NCBI RefSeq assembly: GCF_002873135.1
Contig: NZ_MCVI01000002.1
Location: 24,394-88,393, forward strand
Reading direction: 5' to 3'
Length of the DNA stretch: 64,000 nucleotides
Source of the DNA: Shewanella sp. 10N.286.48.A6
Lineage (GTDB): Bacteria > Pseudomonadota > Gammaproteobacteria > Enterobacterales > Shewanellaceae
Both the position numbers and the translations under genes were made by a program. This document shows positions 20,016-29,663 of this stretch, piece after piece; position 1 is the first letter of the stretch, and every line of letters starts with the position of its first letter. The notes below the pieces were generated by a model that saw only the letters and a program-made list of their open reading frames with translations, did not search any database and had not been told where the DNA came from.

Positions 20016-20686
20016 CAAGTCTCACCTAGTAATTTGTTATTATTATTATTTTCACTAGTCATCATAAATATAAATCAAATAAAAACCATTCTACGCACAA
20101 GTTGTTTGATACAAAATTAATTAAGCCACTGTTAATATAGGAATTAACCAGTGTTACAACTTGTATCGAAATATAAACAGTCACTTTATATAAATAAATA
20201 TTATGAGTTATAGCTTGGTAGTATACAAAATAGCGTACCAGCTAACAATTACGTTTACATTTATTTAACAAGCGATTTGTGTTGATATTAGCGCTTTTTT
20301 TAGTGATAAATGCTAAAGGCACAGCAGCATTATTTAAAATACAACTTACTTGTCTGATTTTATTCAATAAAGACACGAGGTTAACCACAGTATTTTTTCA
20401 GAGCTTAGCCTCTCTTAAGGCTTATCAAACTCTGTATAGGTACAATAAAGTGGAATCTTGCTGGTTTACATAAGGCTTAATGACCATATTTCTAGTAAGT
20501 CAATAAGGGGGCCTCTATTGATAAGCCCAAATCCACTGGCTAAATAAATTGTTTAATTTAGCATACAGCCTTAAAAAATATCACCACAAAAAACACATTA
20601 AACTAATACAATCATAAAGATAAGCACAACTAATTCCTAAACAAGCTTTTAGGTTGAATTTAATTATTTGCGGCATTGCACAATTT

Positions 20687-20716
20687 TTGACTTATTATCG
20701 TATTGGGGGGTGTTAT
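20687..20716 (+). promoter_or_regulatory. Candidate sigma-70 promoter of metK
   Basis: TTGACT at 20687-20692 and TGTTAT at 20711-20716 with an 18-base spacer, directly upstream of the Met boxes. Confidence 0.55.
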
Positions 20717-20738
20717 CATTTTTAAATTCGACTAAAAT

Positions 20739-20770
20739 AGACGTCTAGATGTAGATACCTCTACACGTTC
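20739..20770 (+). promoter_or_regulatory. Tandem MetJ operator (Met boxes) before metK
   Basis: Four consecutive 8-base units: AGACGTCT (exact consensus), AGATGTAG, ATACCTCT and ACACGTTC. MetJ with S-adenosylmethionine binds tandem AGACGTCT-like boxes and represses met genes. They lie 22-54 bases downstream of the candidate -10 and 27 bases before the metK start. Confidence 0.85.
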
Positions 20771-20797
20771 AAATTCAAAAAGACGAGATTTCCCATT

Positions 20798-21949
20798 ATG
20801 GCAAACCACTTGTTCACCTCTGAGTCGGTCTCAGAAGGTCATCCAGATAAAATCGCTGATCAGATTTCTGATGCAGTATTAGACGCAATTTTAGAGCAAG
20901 ACCCTAAAGCGCGTGTTGCTTGTGAAACTTACGTAAAAACAGGCATGGTATTAGTCGGTGGTGAAGTCACAACTTCTGCATGGGTTGATATCGAAGAAAT
21001 CACGCGTAAAACAGTGCGTGAAATTGGTTACACTCATTCTGATATGGGTTTTGATGCTGATTCTTGCGCCATTTTAAATGCCATTGGTAAGCAGTCTCCT
21101 GATATCAACCAAGGTGTTGACCGCAGTGATCCTGCAGAACAAGGCGCTGGTGACCAAGGTTTAATGTTTGGTTATGCCAGCAACGAAACTGACGTATTAA
21201 TGCCTGCTCCTATTACTTACGCTCACAAACTTGTGAAACGTCAATCTGAAGTACGTAAAGATGGCACCTTACCTTGGCTTCGCCCAGATGCAAAAAGCCA
21301 AGTTACCTTTGCTTATGATGAAGGTAAAATTGTTGGTATCGATGCAATCGTTCTATCAACTCAACATCGTGAAGATGTTAGTCAGGAAGACTTAATCGAA
21401 GGCGTAATGGAAACCATCATTAAGCCAGTTTTACCATCACAGTGGTTAAACAAAGATACTAAGTACTTCATCAACCCAACTGGCCGTTTTGTTATTGGTG
21501 GCCCTGTAGGTGACTGTGGTTTAACCGGACGTAAAATCATCGTTGATACCTATGGCGGCATGGCGCGTCATGGTGGTGGTGCTTTCTCAGGTAAAGACCC
21601 ATCAAAAGTTGACCGTAGTGCTGCATACGCAGCACGTTATGTAGCGAAGAACATCGTCGCTGCAGGGCTTGCAGATCGTTGTGAAATCCAAGTTTCTTAT
21701 GCAATCGGTGTAGCAGAGCCTACCTCAATTAGCATCGAAACATTTGGTACCGGTAAAGTATCAGAAGACGTATTAATTAAGTTAGTTCGTCAACACTTCG
21801 AACTGCGCCCTTACGGCCTAACAGCGATGTTGGATTTGGCTCGCCCAATTTACCAACAAACTGCTGCTTATGGTCACTTCGGCCGTAACGAATTCCCATG
21901 GGAAGCGACTGATAAAGCTGAAATCTTACGTGCTGATGCCGGTCTATAA
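20798..21949 (+). CDS. metK: S-adenosylmethionine synthetase (methionine adenosyltransferase)
   Basis: 383 residues, full length. It makes S-adenosylmethionine from methionine and ATP in the cytoplasm. Signatures: [18 protein letters not shown] near residue 12, [12 protein letters not shown] near 117 (the ATP-binding hexapeptide region) and [19 protein letters not shown] near 260 (P-loop-like). Upstream Met boxes show feedback control by MetJ and SAM. A terminator follows the gene, so it is probably monocistronic. Confidence 0.97.
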   Translation: MANHLFTSESVSEGHPDKIADQISDAVLDAILEQDPKARVACETYVKTGMVLVGGEVTTSAWVDIEEITRKTVREIGYTHSDMGFDADSCAILNAIGKQSPDINQGVDRSDPAEQGAGDQGLMFGYASNETDVLMPAPITYAHKLVKRQSEVRKDGTLPWLRPDAKSQVTFAYDEGKIVGIDAIVLSTQHREDVSQEDLIEGVMETIIKPVLPSQWLNKDTKYFINPTGRFVIGGPVGDCGLTGRKIIVDTYGGMARHGGGAFSGKDPSKVDRSAAYAARYVAKNIVAAGLADRCEIQVSYAIGVAEPTSISIETFGTGKVSEDVLIKLVRQHFELRPYGLTAMLDLARPIYQQTAAYGHFGRNEFPWEATDKAEILRADAGL

Positions 21950-21975
21950 TTAGCCCTCATTACAGTATGTAAAAC

Positions 21976-22004
21976 TAAAAAAACCGTCAATTGACGGTTT
22001 TTTT
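21976..22004 (+). terminator. Rho-independent terminator of metK
   Basis: Perfect stem AAACCGTCAA / TTGACGGTTT with A and T runs on both sides, 27 bases after the metK stop. Confidence 0.92.
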
Positions 22005-22040
22005 ATATCTATAATTTGCTGATTGATTCAACTTGGACTA

Positions 22041-22086
22041 TTTCGCTATAGTTTTATTTCGCTATAGTTTTATTTCGCTATAGTTC
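22041..22086. repeat. Tandem triplicate of a 16-bp unit
   Basis: Unit TTTCGCTATAGTTTTA occurs at 22041-22056 and 22057-22072, with a third partial copy to 22086. It sits between the metK terminator and the end of the flavin reductase-like gene. Possible slippage-prone locus; no function evident. Confidence 0.9.
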
Positions 22087-22107
22087 TGCAGAGCACATAA
22101 ACTGTCA

Positions 22108-22710
22108 CTACTTACGAGTTAGCTTAACCTTCTCTCTGGTTAAGCAGTAATCACTGCCGGCCATTCTTCCTATGGCATCTAATTTGTCACTATCGATTCT
22201 AAAATCCTCAATGATGTCATCTTTAACATGAATAGCGACGACATTACCTAATATTAAATGGCCAGATAACGGTTCATTGCCCAAATCAATAATCTGATTA
22301 AGCTGGCACTCAAAGCTAATTAGCGCTTGCTTAACGAGACTCGGCTTAACTATAGATGCTGGGGCTTTTTCAATGTTGGCATACTCAAATTCATCTATAT
22401 CCGCAGGAATATGATGGCAAGTTTCATTCATCACCGCTAAATCAGGATAGCTCACTGTATTGATGACAAATTCACCCTGTTGGCGAATATTAGTTAACGT
22501 ATCCTTTTCCTGACCATCATCCATGCCCATAGGGTTGAAACACAGCACTGGCGGGTTAGCGCTGGCCACAGTAAAAAACGAAAAAGGTGCTAAATTGGCC
22601 ACCCCATCAACAGAAATAGTGGAAACCCATGCGATGGGTCTAGGCGTTACTCCACCAATCAATAACTTATATATTTGTTGCTTACTTAACTGTTGTGGCG
22701 ACAATAACAT
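22108..22710 (-). CDS. Flavin reductase-like FMN-binding split-barrel protein
   Basis: 200 residues from the ATG at 22710, preceded by GCGAGAG; the longer frame begins with TTG and adds 14 unlikely residues. The sequence matches the flavin reductase-like domain: LLIGGVTPRPIAWVSTISVDGVANLAPFSFF, then NPPVLCFNP and FVINTVSYPDLA. Such proteins bind FMN and usually reduce flavin with NAD(P)H or serve unknown redox roles. No partner monooxygenase is adjacent, so the physiological role is unassigned. Convergent with metK. Confidence 0.82.
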   Translation of the reverse strand: MLLSPQQLSKQQIYKLLIGGVTPRPIAWVSTISVDGVANLAPFSFFTVASANPPVLCFNPMGMDDGQEKDTLTNIRQQGEFVINTVSYPDLAVMNETCHHIPADIDEFEYANIEKAPASIVKPSLVKQALISFECQLNQIIDLGNEPLSGHLILGNVVAIHVKDDIIEDFRIDSDKLDAIGRMAGSDYCLTREKVKLTRK

Positions 22711-22969
22711 TAGGCTCTCGCAAATATTCTTAATAGGGTAAATCACATTCAACTTTAACAGTACTATGTCAGGTATGTACGCTGTATAGGTTTTAAAAAT
22801 ATGTTAACCCAACACATTTTGATCGGTTAAAGATGAAACTCCTTTGCAAGATATCAAACCGCTGTTCAGAATGACAATTGCTCAATTCTAACAAGGGAGT
22901 AATGAAGCGAGTCTTTTCTATCTAAGCCATCAATTAAACATTAAAATTGTGCCATCCAATAACAAAAGA

Positions 22970-23617
22970 ATGAGCTTTCACCTTTCAGAACTTTATCGCT
23001 CTACATACTCAATAGGTAAAAATTTAATGCGTAAAACCCAATGGTTATTTGATGATGTCACTCAATTCAAAACGTCAATAGCACCAGCGATGACAGCCGG
23101 GCAACAAAAGTGCTGGTCAATGCTGAAACAGTTTTACAAACAACAGATGCCTTATTCAAAGCCAACAATGAAAGAAGATATAGCGGTGATCATGGCTCAA
23201 GATACTCAGTTACAGCAGTCGAATATTGATAAAGAAATGAATGAACCTGTTAATACAGTTTCTAGTGCCGCTATTGCTAAAGGAAAGAGTCGCAATAATC
23301 CTGACAATAGTATTATTGCGGTAGTAAGAATAAAGCCCATTGGCCAATATCAGTTGGTAACCGGCCTTGTCGTTGCTAGTGAGTATAGAGGCGGTGGACT
23401 TGCCCATACATTGCTAGCATTCATTGCTGAAAAACTAAAATGCGAGCAATGTTTTGTATTTTCCTTACCCCATTTAACCCAACTTTATCAAGAGCATGGC
23501 TTCAATGAGGTAAAACTGGCGACAAATGATATTCAACAACTTTATCTAAAACATCATTCACCACAAAAACCATTGGTGCTAATGCAGCTGCAAACTCAAC
23601 TTTCTTCTAGAAAATAG
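22970..23617 (+). CDS. GNAT family N-acetyltransferase with a long N-terminal extension
   Basis: 215 residues from the ATG at 22970; a GTG at 22949 is an alternative and neither has a clear ribosome-binding site. The C-terminal part (about residues 95-190) is a GNAT domain: IIAVVRIKPIGQYQLVTGLVVASEYRGGGLAHTLL, where YRGGGLA is the acetyl-CoA pyrophosphate loop, then LPHLTQLYQEHGFNEV. The first 90 residues, with poly-Gln patches, are not recognised. The substrate is unknown. A stand-alone gene between minus-strand genes. Confidence 0.75.
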   Translation: MSFHLSELYRSTYSIGKNLMRKTQWLFDDVTQFKTSIAPAMTAGQQKCWSMLKQFYKQQMPYSKPTMKEDIAVIMAQDTQLQQSNIDKEMNEPVNTVSSAAIAKGKSRNNPDNSIIAVVRIKPIGQYQLVTGLVVASEYRGGGLAHTLLAFIAEKLKCEQCFVFSLPHLTQLYQEHGFNEVKLATNDIQQLYLKHHSPQKPLVLMQLQTQLSSRK

Positions 23618-23664
23618 TTTAAAAGCAACCGCTTGTTAAAAACTTCGCGTTAATAATCGTTTCG

Positions 23665-24030
23665 TTAACAGTGATCAAAATGCGCAGTTTCGACACACAT
23701 AAAGGAAATCTGCTGTAATGATAAAACTGGTACATTCATCACTCGACCATTGTCAGTATCAAGTAGGTGATTGTCAGTACTCAGCACAATTTGCTCTTGA
23801 TAACCATTTGAACGCCCGCATAAAATCCATTGGTCTTGCCATTTTACTGCATATATTGACTGAGCATTCCCGCTGGTTGTCGGCTGCTTATTAAGCTCAA
23901 ATGCTTCACAATCCAAATCATTAGCCGCAAGCACACCCACTACAATTTTTAAATTCTCGAATGCTGATAGTCTTAACGACAAATAAGATGCAAATAACTC
24001 ATTAAACAGCTGAGTTGTATTTTGTTTCAT
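23665..24030 (-). CDS. Conserved-looking hypothetical protein
   Basis: 121 residues with no family I recognise. No signal peptide or membrane segment, so cytoplasmic; four cysteines, one in the C-terminal FDHC. AGAGGT lies 5 bases before the ATG. Base composition and codon use look like the neighbours. Convergent with the GNAT gene and downstream of another GNAT gene, but with no visible functional link. Confidence 0.6.
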   Translation of the reverse strand: MKQNTTQLFNELFASYLSLRLSAFENLKIVVGVLAANDLDCEAFELNKQPTTSGNAQSIYAVKWQDQWILCGRSNGYQEQIVLSTDNHLLDTDNGRVMNVPVLSLQQISFMCVETAHFDHC

Positions 24031-24080
24031 AGTGACCTCTTAAACCTCATCTTGATGTCTTTTTCGATGAGAGTACGATA

Positions 24081-24623
24081 CTAATTAGCTAACACCAGTA
24101 AATAATAATCACGCTGCTGAAAGCCAAAATAATCGACCACTTCCATCGATGCCTTACGGGTATGTGCGGCAAAAGATAATGCATTATCTTCAGCAATGAA
24201 GGTGACCATATAAGGTAGCTTTTTGCCTACATGCCTTGCTAACTGACTAACCAGTTGTTCAAAAATACCTTGGCCGCGATGATTACTATGGATCCAAATA
24301 GGACCATATTGGCAACTGTTACTCTCAGATAAACGGCTATAACCCATTTCGATACTGGGTAAGCGCTTTAATATCGCTTGATAGATAGACCAAGATTTAA
24401 ATAGGGACCAAGGGCCAGCAATAACATAACCAATAATCTTGCTATCGCAGCAAGCCAGCATTATCCAGCCTTGTTTAATTAAGCTGGTAATTTGCGACTC
24501 CGAAAAGTGTTGCCCTGCCATCCCCTGTCCATTTGACCCTAGCTCATCATGCATATGAGTTAGCTCAAGCTGAGCAATTTCAGCGGCATCATCTCGTTGG
24601 GCTAATCGATAACTAACTTTCAT
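24081..24623 (-). CDS. GNAT family N-acetyltransferase
   Basis: 180 residues. GNAT features: YRLAQRDDAAEIAQLEL at the start, strand IMLACCDSKIIGYVIAG, then IWIHSNHRGQGIFEQLVSQLARHVG (loop HRGQGI, acetyl-CoA binding), and ALSFAAHTRKASMEVVDYFGF at the end. The substrate is unknown. Its ATG overlaps the stop of the preceding small membrane protein gene (ATGA), so the two are translationally coupled. Confidence 0.85.
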   Translation of the reverse strand: MKVSYRLAQRDDAAEIAQLELTHMHDELGSNGQGMAGQHFSESQITSLIKQGWIMLACCDSKIIGYVIAGPWSLFKSWSIYQAILKRLPSIEMGYSRLSESNSCQYGPIWIHSNHRGQGIFEQLVSQLARHVGKKLPYMVTFIAEDNALSFAAHTRKASMEVVDYFGFQQRDYYLLVLAN

Positions 24624-24847
24624 TTATCTTGCTCATCATCAGTTGAGTTTACGGCTTGTTTTTGCGCCCAACTAAAAACCAGGGCTACCGGATAAGGCGC
24701 CATGATGACAAACCCAAGCCCAATTAAACACGCCACGACTAACATGCCAGAGACTTGACTAGCCACTTCAGTGAATAAATACAAACCAGCGCCGACGGCG
24801 ACAAAAATCAATCCAACGGCATGCAAAATTTTAAAAATGTTACTCAT
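24620..24847 (-). CDS. Small two-segment membrane protein
   Basis: 75 residues from the ATG at 24847, with GAG in GTGAGTTTA upstream; a GTG three codons earlier is possible. Two hydrophobic segments (about 7-27 and 34-57) and a charged tail NSTDDEQDK. Family not recognised. Its stop overlaps the start of the following GNAT gene, which implies a shared operon. Confidence 0.65.
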   Translation of the reverse strand: MSNIFKILHAVGLIFVAVGAGLYLFTEVASQVSGMLVVACLIGLGFVIMAPYPVALVFSWAQKQAVNSTDDEQDK

Positions 24848-25041
24848 TAAACTCACTCTTTTTGGCTAATAGCCTTATTGTATCGCCTTATCGGGCAGAT
24901 TCGGCTGATTTAACATTTATTGATTAAATAAGGCGGTAATAAAATCAGTAAATTATCATTAATTATTATTCAAGATGAAAAAAATCAATGTGACTCAGTA
25001 TATACTATGGCTATTAACGACCCTATTTGGAAATGCCTCTC

Positions 25042-25458
25042 ATGTTCAAACCTCTCCTCGGCGCGTGTTGTATTATTTTTGGACTCAGTGCTTGTCAAAG
25101 TGCGCCGCCTCCAGTTGAACAAGTCAATCTACTTGGCAGTTGGCATATTGAAACCGCGCTATCAAATCCTGTGATTGATAATAGCCCTGCACAAATTACC
25201 TTTGCTGAAGAAGGTAAATTATCTGGCAACAACAGCTGTAACCGCTTCTTTGGTGATTATAGCCAGCAACAAGATAAGCTAAGCTTAACGCCTGCAGGCA
25301 CTACCAGAATGGCCTGTGTTGAAGTATTGATGCAGCAAGAGCAAAGTATTATGAAAGCAATGACGTTAGTCACCAATATCAAACAAGCGAAATCGGGTAA
25401 GCTATTACTAAAATCTCAAGATGGCGCCACCTTATTGGTATTGGCTAAACAAGATTAG
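25042..25458 (+). CDS. META/HslJ-domain lipoprotein
   Basis: 138 residues from the ATG at 25042, with GGAAA 8 bases upstream; earlier starts at 25027 (TTG) and 25033 are possible. N-terminal lipoprotein signal MFKPLLGACCIIFGLSAC with the modified cysteine at 18. The remainder is a META domain: LLGSWHIE, ITFAEEGKLSGNNSCNRFFGDY and TRMACVEVLMQQEQSIMKAM, the hallmark of the HslJ family. These outer-membrane-associated proteins are linked to heat or novobiocin tolerance in E. coli; the role here is inferred. Confidence 0.85.
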   Translation: MFKPLLGACCIIFGLSACQSAPPPVEQVNLLGSWHIETALSNPVIDNSPAQITFAEEGKLSGNNSCNRFFGDYSQQQDKLSLTPAGTTRMACVEVLMQQEQSIMKAMTLVTNIKQAKSGKLLLKSQDGATLLVLAKQD

Positions 25459-25470
25459 CTTGCGATTAAA

Positions 25471-25506
25471 CAAAAAAAGAGTGAAGCCATGGCTTCACTC
25501 TTTTTG
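25471..25506. terminator. Bidirectional terminator between the META lipoprotein and symporter genes
   Basis: Stem AGAGTGAAGCC / GGCTTCACTCT with an AT core, A run before and T run after, between two convergent genes. Confidence 0.93.
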
Positions 25507-25529
25507 TATCAATCGCTCACAGCATGATG

Positions 25530-26867
25530 CTAGCTAGGTATTTTTACCTGTGACTCAGTTTGTTGTAATTCAGTTTCTGCCTGCTGCACAATCATCGCAG
25601 ACTGCTCCATATCCGCATTATAATGCTCAACATCAAGTTCATCTTCAGAGCGAGCAATCATAGTCGTTGCCACTAAGTCTCCTGAAACGTTAACCACTGT
25701 TCGCGCCATATCTAATATTCGGTCGATACCGGCAATAATTGCCACACCTTCAAGTGGTAAGCCTACCGTTGTTAACACCAAGGTCAACATCACTAAACCA
25801 GCGCCAGGCACACCCGCAGTGCCAATTGAGGCTAAAGTCGCGGTAAGAATAATCGTTATGTATTCAACCCAAGTTAAATCCACCCCAAATGCCTGAGCAA
25901 CAAATAACGCAGTCACGCCCTGATAAAGCGCTGTGCCATCCATATTAATGGTGGTTCCCAGTGGCAATACAAAGCTTGAAATCTTTTTATTCACACCTAA
26001 GTTTTCACTGGCACACTTCATGCTGGCAGGCAGGGTTCCTGCTGAACTTGAAGTGGTAAATGCCACCGCCATCGCATTAGCAATGCCTTTAAAAAACTGC
26101 AGCGGATTGAGTTTGCCAAACACAGTTAATACTAAGCTGTAAAAACCAAGAATATGTAATGCACACCCCAAATAAACCGCTACAATGACTTTAATTAGCG
26201 GCAACAACATCTCTAAGCCATACTCACCTGCAACCCAAGCCATCAGGCCAAACACGCCATAAGGTGCTAACTTCATCACCATGTCAGTCAGCTTGTACAT
26301 GGCTTCTGCTAAGCTTTCAAATAGCTTAATCGCAGGCTTGCCACGCTCGCCGATTAACACCAGTGAAATACCTAATGCCACAGCAAATACAATTACCTGC
26401 AGAATTTGACCACTGGCTAGTGCCGCGACAGGGTTAGTCGGCACAATATTAATCAAGGTATCCATTAAGCTTGGCGCTTGCTTTACATCGGCTGCAGCTG
26501 CAGCCCCTTTAAGACCAAGACCTGCACCAGGCTGCATGATATAACCGACAAGCAGGCCAATACTGATAGCAATCGAAGTGGTACCTAAATAAAAGGCAAA
26601 AGACTTAAAGCCAATTCGGCCCATTTTCGCCGTATCCTGCATCGAGGTCACACCAACAATGAGCGAGCAAAATACCAAAGGAATAATTAACATTTTGATG
26701 GTATTTACAAACAAAGTACCAATGGGTTTTAAATAGTTGGCATCTTCACCTAGGCTTACCCCAGTAATAATACCTAGCACCATACCTATGAGGATTTGTA
26801 ACCACAAAGGAACTGACATCCAGCGAGACCAGGCCCGACCAAGAAGTGAAGGAGCATGTTTTGACAT
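25530..26867 (-). CDS. Dicarboxylate/amino acid:cation symporter (DAACS/SDF family)
   Basis: 445 residues. Glutamate-transporter fold: multiple membrane segments, the serine-rich hairpin FTTSSSAGTLPASM near residue 278, NMDGTALYQGV near 312 and the final GIDRILDMARTVVNVSGD. It takes up C4-dicarboxylates or acidic/neutral amino acids with Na+ or H+ across the inner membrane. The exact substrate is not determinable (GltP, DctA and SstT-like proteins share these motifs). The 70-residue polar tail after the last segment is typical. Monocistronic; a 12-bp palindrome lies upstream. Confidence 0.9.
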   Translation of the reverse strand: MSKHAPSLLGRAWSRWMSVPLWLQILIGMVLGIITGVSLGEDANYLKPIGTLFVNTIKMLIIPLVFCSLIVGVTSMQDTAKMGRIGFKSFAFYLGTTSIAISIGLLVGYIMQPGAGLGLKGAAAAADVKQAPSLMDTLINIVPTNPVAALASGQILQVIVFAVALGISLVLIGERGKPAIKLFESLAEAMYKLTDMVMKLAPYGVFGLMAWVAGEYGLEMLLPLIKVIVAVYLGCALHILGFYSLVLTVFGKLNPLQFFKGIANAMAVAFTTSSSAGTLPASMKCASENLGVNKKISSFVLPLGTTINMDGTALYQGVTALFVAQAFGVDLTWVEYITIILTATLASIGTAGVPGAGLVMLTLVLTTVGLPLEGVAIIAGIDRILDMARTVVNVSGDLVATTMIARSEDELDVEHYNADMEQSAMIVQQAETELQQTESQVKIPS

Positions 26868-27019
26868 GATTTAAAACCCTGTAAAATTGATAGTTGAGTA
26901 ATTAAGTACGCTGCTTATGATATGACTAACGAATGCACCGCTAAAGGTGGCATATATCACGATAAAAATCGGCGACGCATACTAGCATGACACCTCAACT
27001 ACATTAGATGATCTAGGTC

Positions 27020-27031
27020 ACCTTATAAGGT
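27020..27031. promoter_or_regulatory. 12-bp palindrome upstream of the symporter gene
   Basis: ACCTTATAAGGT, about 155 bases before the symporter start. Possible operator; short enough to be chance. Confidence 0.3.
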
Positions 27032-27063
27032 CTATACACTATAAATTACAGGGTTTAAGCGCA

Positions 27064-27462
27064 TTAAGCTTCAAAAACAGTTTCAGCCTCATCAGTACCG
27101 ACCTTTAGAGTATAAAGTGCTGCCGGAGGTCGCTCCCTTTCAATTAAGTAACTCCAGTAATCATCATCAAATCCCGCGAGAAAATTATTGCCCTCGCCAC
27201 GTGATTTTAAGATTAACCACCACCAGACCATGCCCCAACAGCCAAAGGTGACTATGGTGAGCAAAAAATGCAACAAATGATTAATCGAAGGCTGTGTAAG
27301 CGATCTGACTGTAGTAGCATGAGCTAAGTGAATCCTATTAGGGTGGCTAAAATATCGCCTAACCCTAAATTGATAGCGTCGGTAAATCGATGAGCTGACA
27401 GCTTTATTAGCCTGAACCGTAGAATTTAATCCTGATTGACATTGAGCATGTGGCTTTGCCAT
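27064..27462 (-). CDS. Hypothetical single-pass membrane protein
   Basis: 132 residues from the ATG at 27462, with GGGGGC a few bases upstream. The open frame extends to 27600, but the extra part is a low-complexity hydrophobic run that overlaps the opposite gene, so I reject it. Basic N-terminal half, then a membrane segment NHLLHFLLTIVTFGCWGMVWWWLIL (about residues 60-85), a motif seen in small membrane proteins of the superinfection-immunity/zinc-ribbon type. The tail is acidic. Divergent from the GNAT gene. Function unknown. Confidence 0.65.
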   Translation of the reverse strand: MAKPHAQCQSGLNSTVQANKAVSSSIYRRYQFRVRRYFSHPNRIHLAHATTVRSLTQPSINHLLHFLLTIVTFGCWGMVWWWLILKSRGEGNNFLAGFDDDYWSYLIERERPPAALYTLKVGTDEAETVFEA

Positions 27463-27560
27463 AACTGCCCCCAAAAACAAAACAAGTATAATTATTAAGC
27501 ATAGCAGCCTAGACTTTAGTCGAATAAAAATTAGCACTATTTTTATATCAAGGAGCCACA

Positions 27561-28016
27561 ATGAAAATAAGAAAAGGCCAACTATCAGATTTATCAGCAT
27601 TAGTTGAATTTAACCAAGCCATGGCAATGGAAACTGAGCAGCTTCACTTGGATAATGAACAGCTCACTAAAGGGGTGAGCACTATGCTAAGCAGCCCAGA
27701 AAAAGGCTTTTATTTAGTGGCTGAGATAGATGGTGACATCGTGGGTTCATTAATGGTCACCCTTGAATGGAGTGATTGGCGCGCAACTAACTATTGCTGG
27801 ATCCAAAGTGTGTATATACGCCCGCAAAACCGCCGCCAAGGAATATATGGCAAACTTTATCAGCAAGTTAAAGCAATGGCTGAGGACATGGGCGGCGCGG
27901 CCAGTTTCAGATTATATGTAGAGCATGATAATCATGCCGCTCAGCAAACCTATAAGGCACTCGGCATGGAGCAAAGCCATTATTTGATGTTTGAACAGCT
28001 TCCAGAAGCTCACTAA
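27561..28016 (+). CDS. GNAT family N-acetyltransferase
   Basis: 151 residues, start supported by AAGGAG 7 bases upstream. Classic GNAT: IRKGQLSDLSALVEFNQAMA, FYLVAEIDGDIVGSLMV, then WIQSVYIRPQNRRQGIYGKLYQQV (acetyl-CoA loop NRRQGI) and VEHDNHAAQQTYKALGM. The substrate is unknown. It is followed by a terminator shared with the convergent sdaA. Confidence 0.9.
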   Translation: MKIRKGQLSDLSALVEFNQAMAMETEQLHLDNEQLTKGVSTMLSSPEKGFYLVAEIDGDIVGSLMVTLEWSDWRATNYCWIQSVYIRPQNRRQGIYGKLYQQVKAMAEDMGGAASFRLYVEHDNHAAQQTYKALGMEQSHYLMFEQLPEAH

Positions 28017-28042
28017 TCAGCGTCAACTATCAAAAAATCTCA

Positions 28043-28076
28043 ATAAAAAAGGCTTTCAAATGAAAGCCTTTTTATT
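28043..28076. terminator. Bidirectional terminator between the GNAT gene and sdaA
   Basis: Stem AAAAAGGCTTTC / GAAAGCCTTTTT around AAAT, between convergent genes. Confidence 0.93.
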
Positions 28077-28105
28077 GAGTTCAAGCTGTTATCTCAAACT
28101 AAAAA

Positions 28106-29473
28106 TTAAGCACAAAGGTTAGTCACTTTAATGGCTAAGCCACCCTGACTGGTTTCACGGTATTTAGAGTGCATGTCTTTGCCAGTCTCATACATAGTCG
28201 CGATCACTTTATCTAAGCTTACTCTAGGCTCTGAATTACGACGAAGCGCCATACGTGAGGCATTAATCGCTTTAACCGATGCTATGGCATTACGCTCAAT
28301 ACAAGGCACCTGCACTTGACCTGCGACTGGATCGCAAGTTAAGCCAAGGTTATGCTCCATGCCAATTTCAGCCGCCATACACACTTGTGAAGGTGAGCCG
28401 CCCATTAACTCAGCTAAGCCCGCCGCCGCCATAGAACACGCCACACCCACTTCACCCTGACAGCCCACTTCAGCACCAGAGATTGACGCATTACGTTTAT
28501 AAAGCGAGCCGACTGCCGCTGCTGCTAAAAAATAACGACTGCATTCTTTAGGGCCAACCTTTTGAATAAACTTATTATAGTAAGCTAATACCGCAGGAAT
28601 AATCCCAGCAGCGCCATTGGTTGGTGACGTCACCACGCGGCCACCAGCAGCATTTTCTTCGCTCACAGCTAAGGCAAATAAGTTAACCCAATCAATTATT
28701 TCCATTGGATCATTACTTAAACGCTCACAGCGTAATAACTCACGATGTAACGCTGGCGCTCGACGTGACACTTTTAGCGGCCCCGCTAACACCCCTTCAG
28801 TATGACAGCCCTTTTCAATGGCGTTTTGCATGGTTTTCCATACTAAACTAAAGCCAGTGTACATCTCTTCTTCAGTGCGAAAACACAGCTCATTTTGCTT
28901 CATCAAGCCACTGATGCTTAAACCTGACTCTTTGCAGTGCGCCATGAGTTCATCGGCAAAATTAAAGTGATAAGGTACTTTTACCCCATTAGAGTGAGTT
29001 TGATTAAACTCAGCTTCATCAACAATAAAGCCGCCACCGATTGAATAGTAGGTATTTGAGTAAACACGCTCATCGCCAATCCAAGCATGCAACTTCATCG
29101 CATTTTCATGTAATGGCAGCGTTTCAGGATGAAACACTAATGCATCAGTAGGGAACGCCACATGATGAATCGCATCACCAATGATAATTTCTTCGGTTTT
29201 AGCCACTTGAGCAATGAAATGTTCAATAGCTTTAATATCCACAGTTTCAGGCTCATTACCGGCTAAACCCATAATAATAGCGATATCAGTATGATGACCC
29301 TTTCCCGTTAGTGAAAGAGAACCATAAACATCCACGGTAAATTTAGTAATTTGTGTTAGCTGCCCTTGCTCAATTAAATCATCAACAAACCGATTAGCCG
29401 CTTTCATTGGGCCTACGGTATGCGAGCTTGATGGCCCAATACCAATCTTAAAGATTTCAAATGCACTAAACAT
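28106..29473 (-). CDS. sdaA: L-serine ammonia-lyase (L-serine dehydratase)
   Basis: 455 residues, the single-chain iron-sulfur type. It converts L-serine to pyruvate and ammonia. The beta domain starts [26 protein letters not shown], and the alpha domain carries [40 protein letters not shown] and [15 protein letters not shown]. The cysteines C343 (GCQGE), C384 (LTCDP) and C395 (VPCIER), approximately placed, are the expected 4Fe-4S ligands. The upstream neighbour is a serine transporter gene, so together they make a serine-use unit; a terminator between them allows separate control. Confidence 0.95.
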   Translation of the reverse strand: MFSAFEIFKIGIGPSSSHTVGPMKAANRFVDDLIEQGQLTQITKFTVDVYGSLSLTGKGHHTDIAIIMGLAGNEPETVDIKAIEHFIAQVAKTEEIIIGDAIHHVAFPTDALVFHPETLPLHENAMKLHAWIGDERVYSNTYYSIGGGFIVDEAEFNQTHSNGVKVPYHFNFADELMAHCKESGLSISGLMKQNELCFRTEEEMYTGFSLVWKTMQNAIEKGCHTEGVLAGPLKVSRRAPALHRELLRCERLSNDPMEIIDWVNLFALAVSEENAAGGRVVTSPTNGAAGIIPAVLAYYNKFIQKVGPKECSRYFLAAAAVGSLYKRNASISGAEVGCQGEVGVACSMAAAGLAELMGGSPSQVCMAAEIGMEHNLGLTCDPVAGQVQVPCIERNAIASVKAINASRMALRRNSEPRVSLDKVIATMYETGKDMHSKYRETSQGGLAIKVTNLCA

Positions 29474-29612
29474 AGATGTACCTCAACACTTTTGTATCTA
29501 AGCGCGCGGTTTTGGCTATCATGTCAAATCAACATCGATTGTAGTTAATCAGTTGAGTTAACTTAATTCACTTGGACCAAAACAACACACTAAAACAGCA
29601 AAGATAAAACAG

Positions 29613-29640
29613 AAAAGAGGAGCATCAAAGATACTCCTCT
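29613..29640 (-). terminator. Rho-independent terminator of the serine transporter gene
   Basis: Minus strand: AGAGGAGTATC / GATGCTCCTCT (one G-T pair), loop TTT, followed by TTTTC. Located 24 bases after the sdaC stop. Confidence 0.85.
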
Positions 29641-29663
29641 ACTACAGCAAAACTTGAATTAAT

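Larger units (their letters stand above)
20016..20797. other. Divergent intergenic region between the island regulator and metK
   Basis: About 780 AT-rich bases between divergent genes. The right end holds the metK promoter and Met boxes. A 64-codon frame at 20279-20473 starts with GTG, has no ribosome-binding site and resembles nothing known, so I do not call it. The length is unusual for the tkt-metK neighbourhood and fits the border of an inserted segment. Confidence 0.5.

Noticed and set aside
20279..20473. 64-codon plus-strand frame upstream of metK
   Set aside because: GTG start with no ribosome-binding site, low-complexity hydrophobic product and no family resemblance.
25530..26867. 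Naming the symporter sstT, gltP or dctA
   Set aside because: The shared motifs do not separate the substrate classes, so no gene symbol is given.
27463..27600. N-terminal extension of the membrane protein at 27064-27462
   Set aside because: Low-complexity hydrophobic run overlapping the opposite GNAT gene start; a better start with a purine-rich site lies inside.
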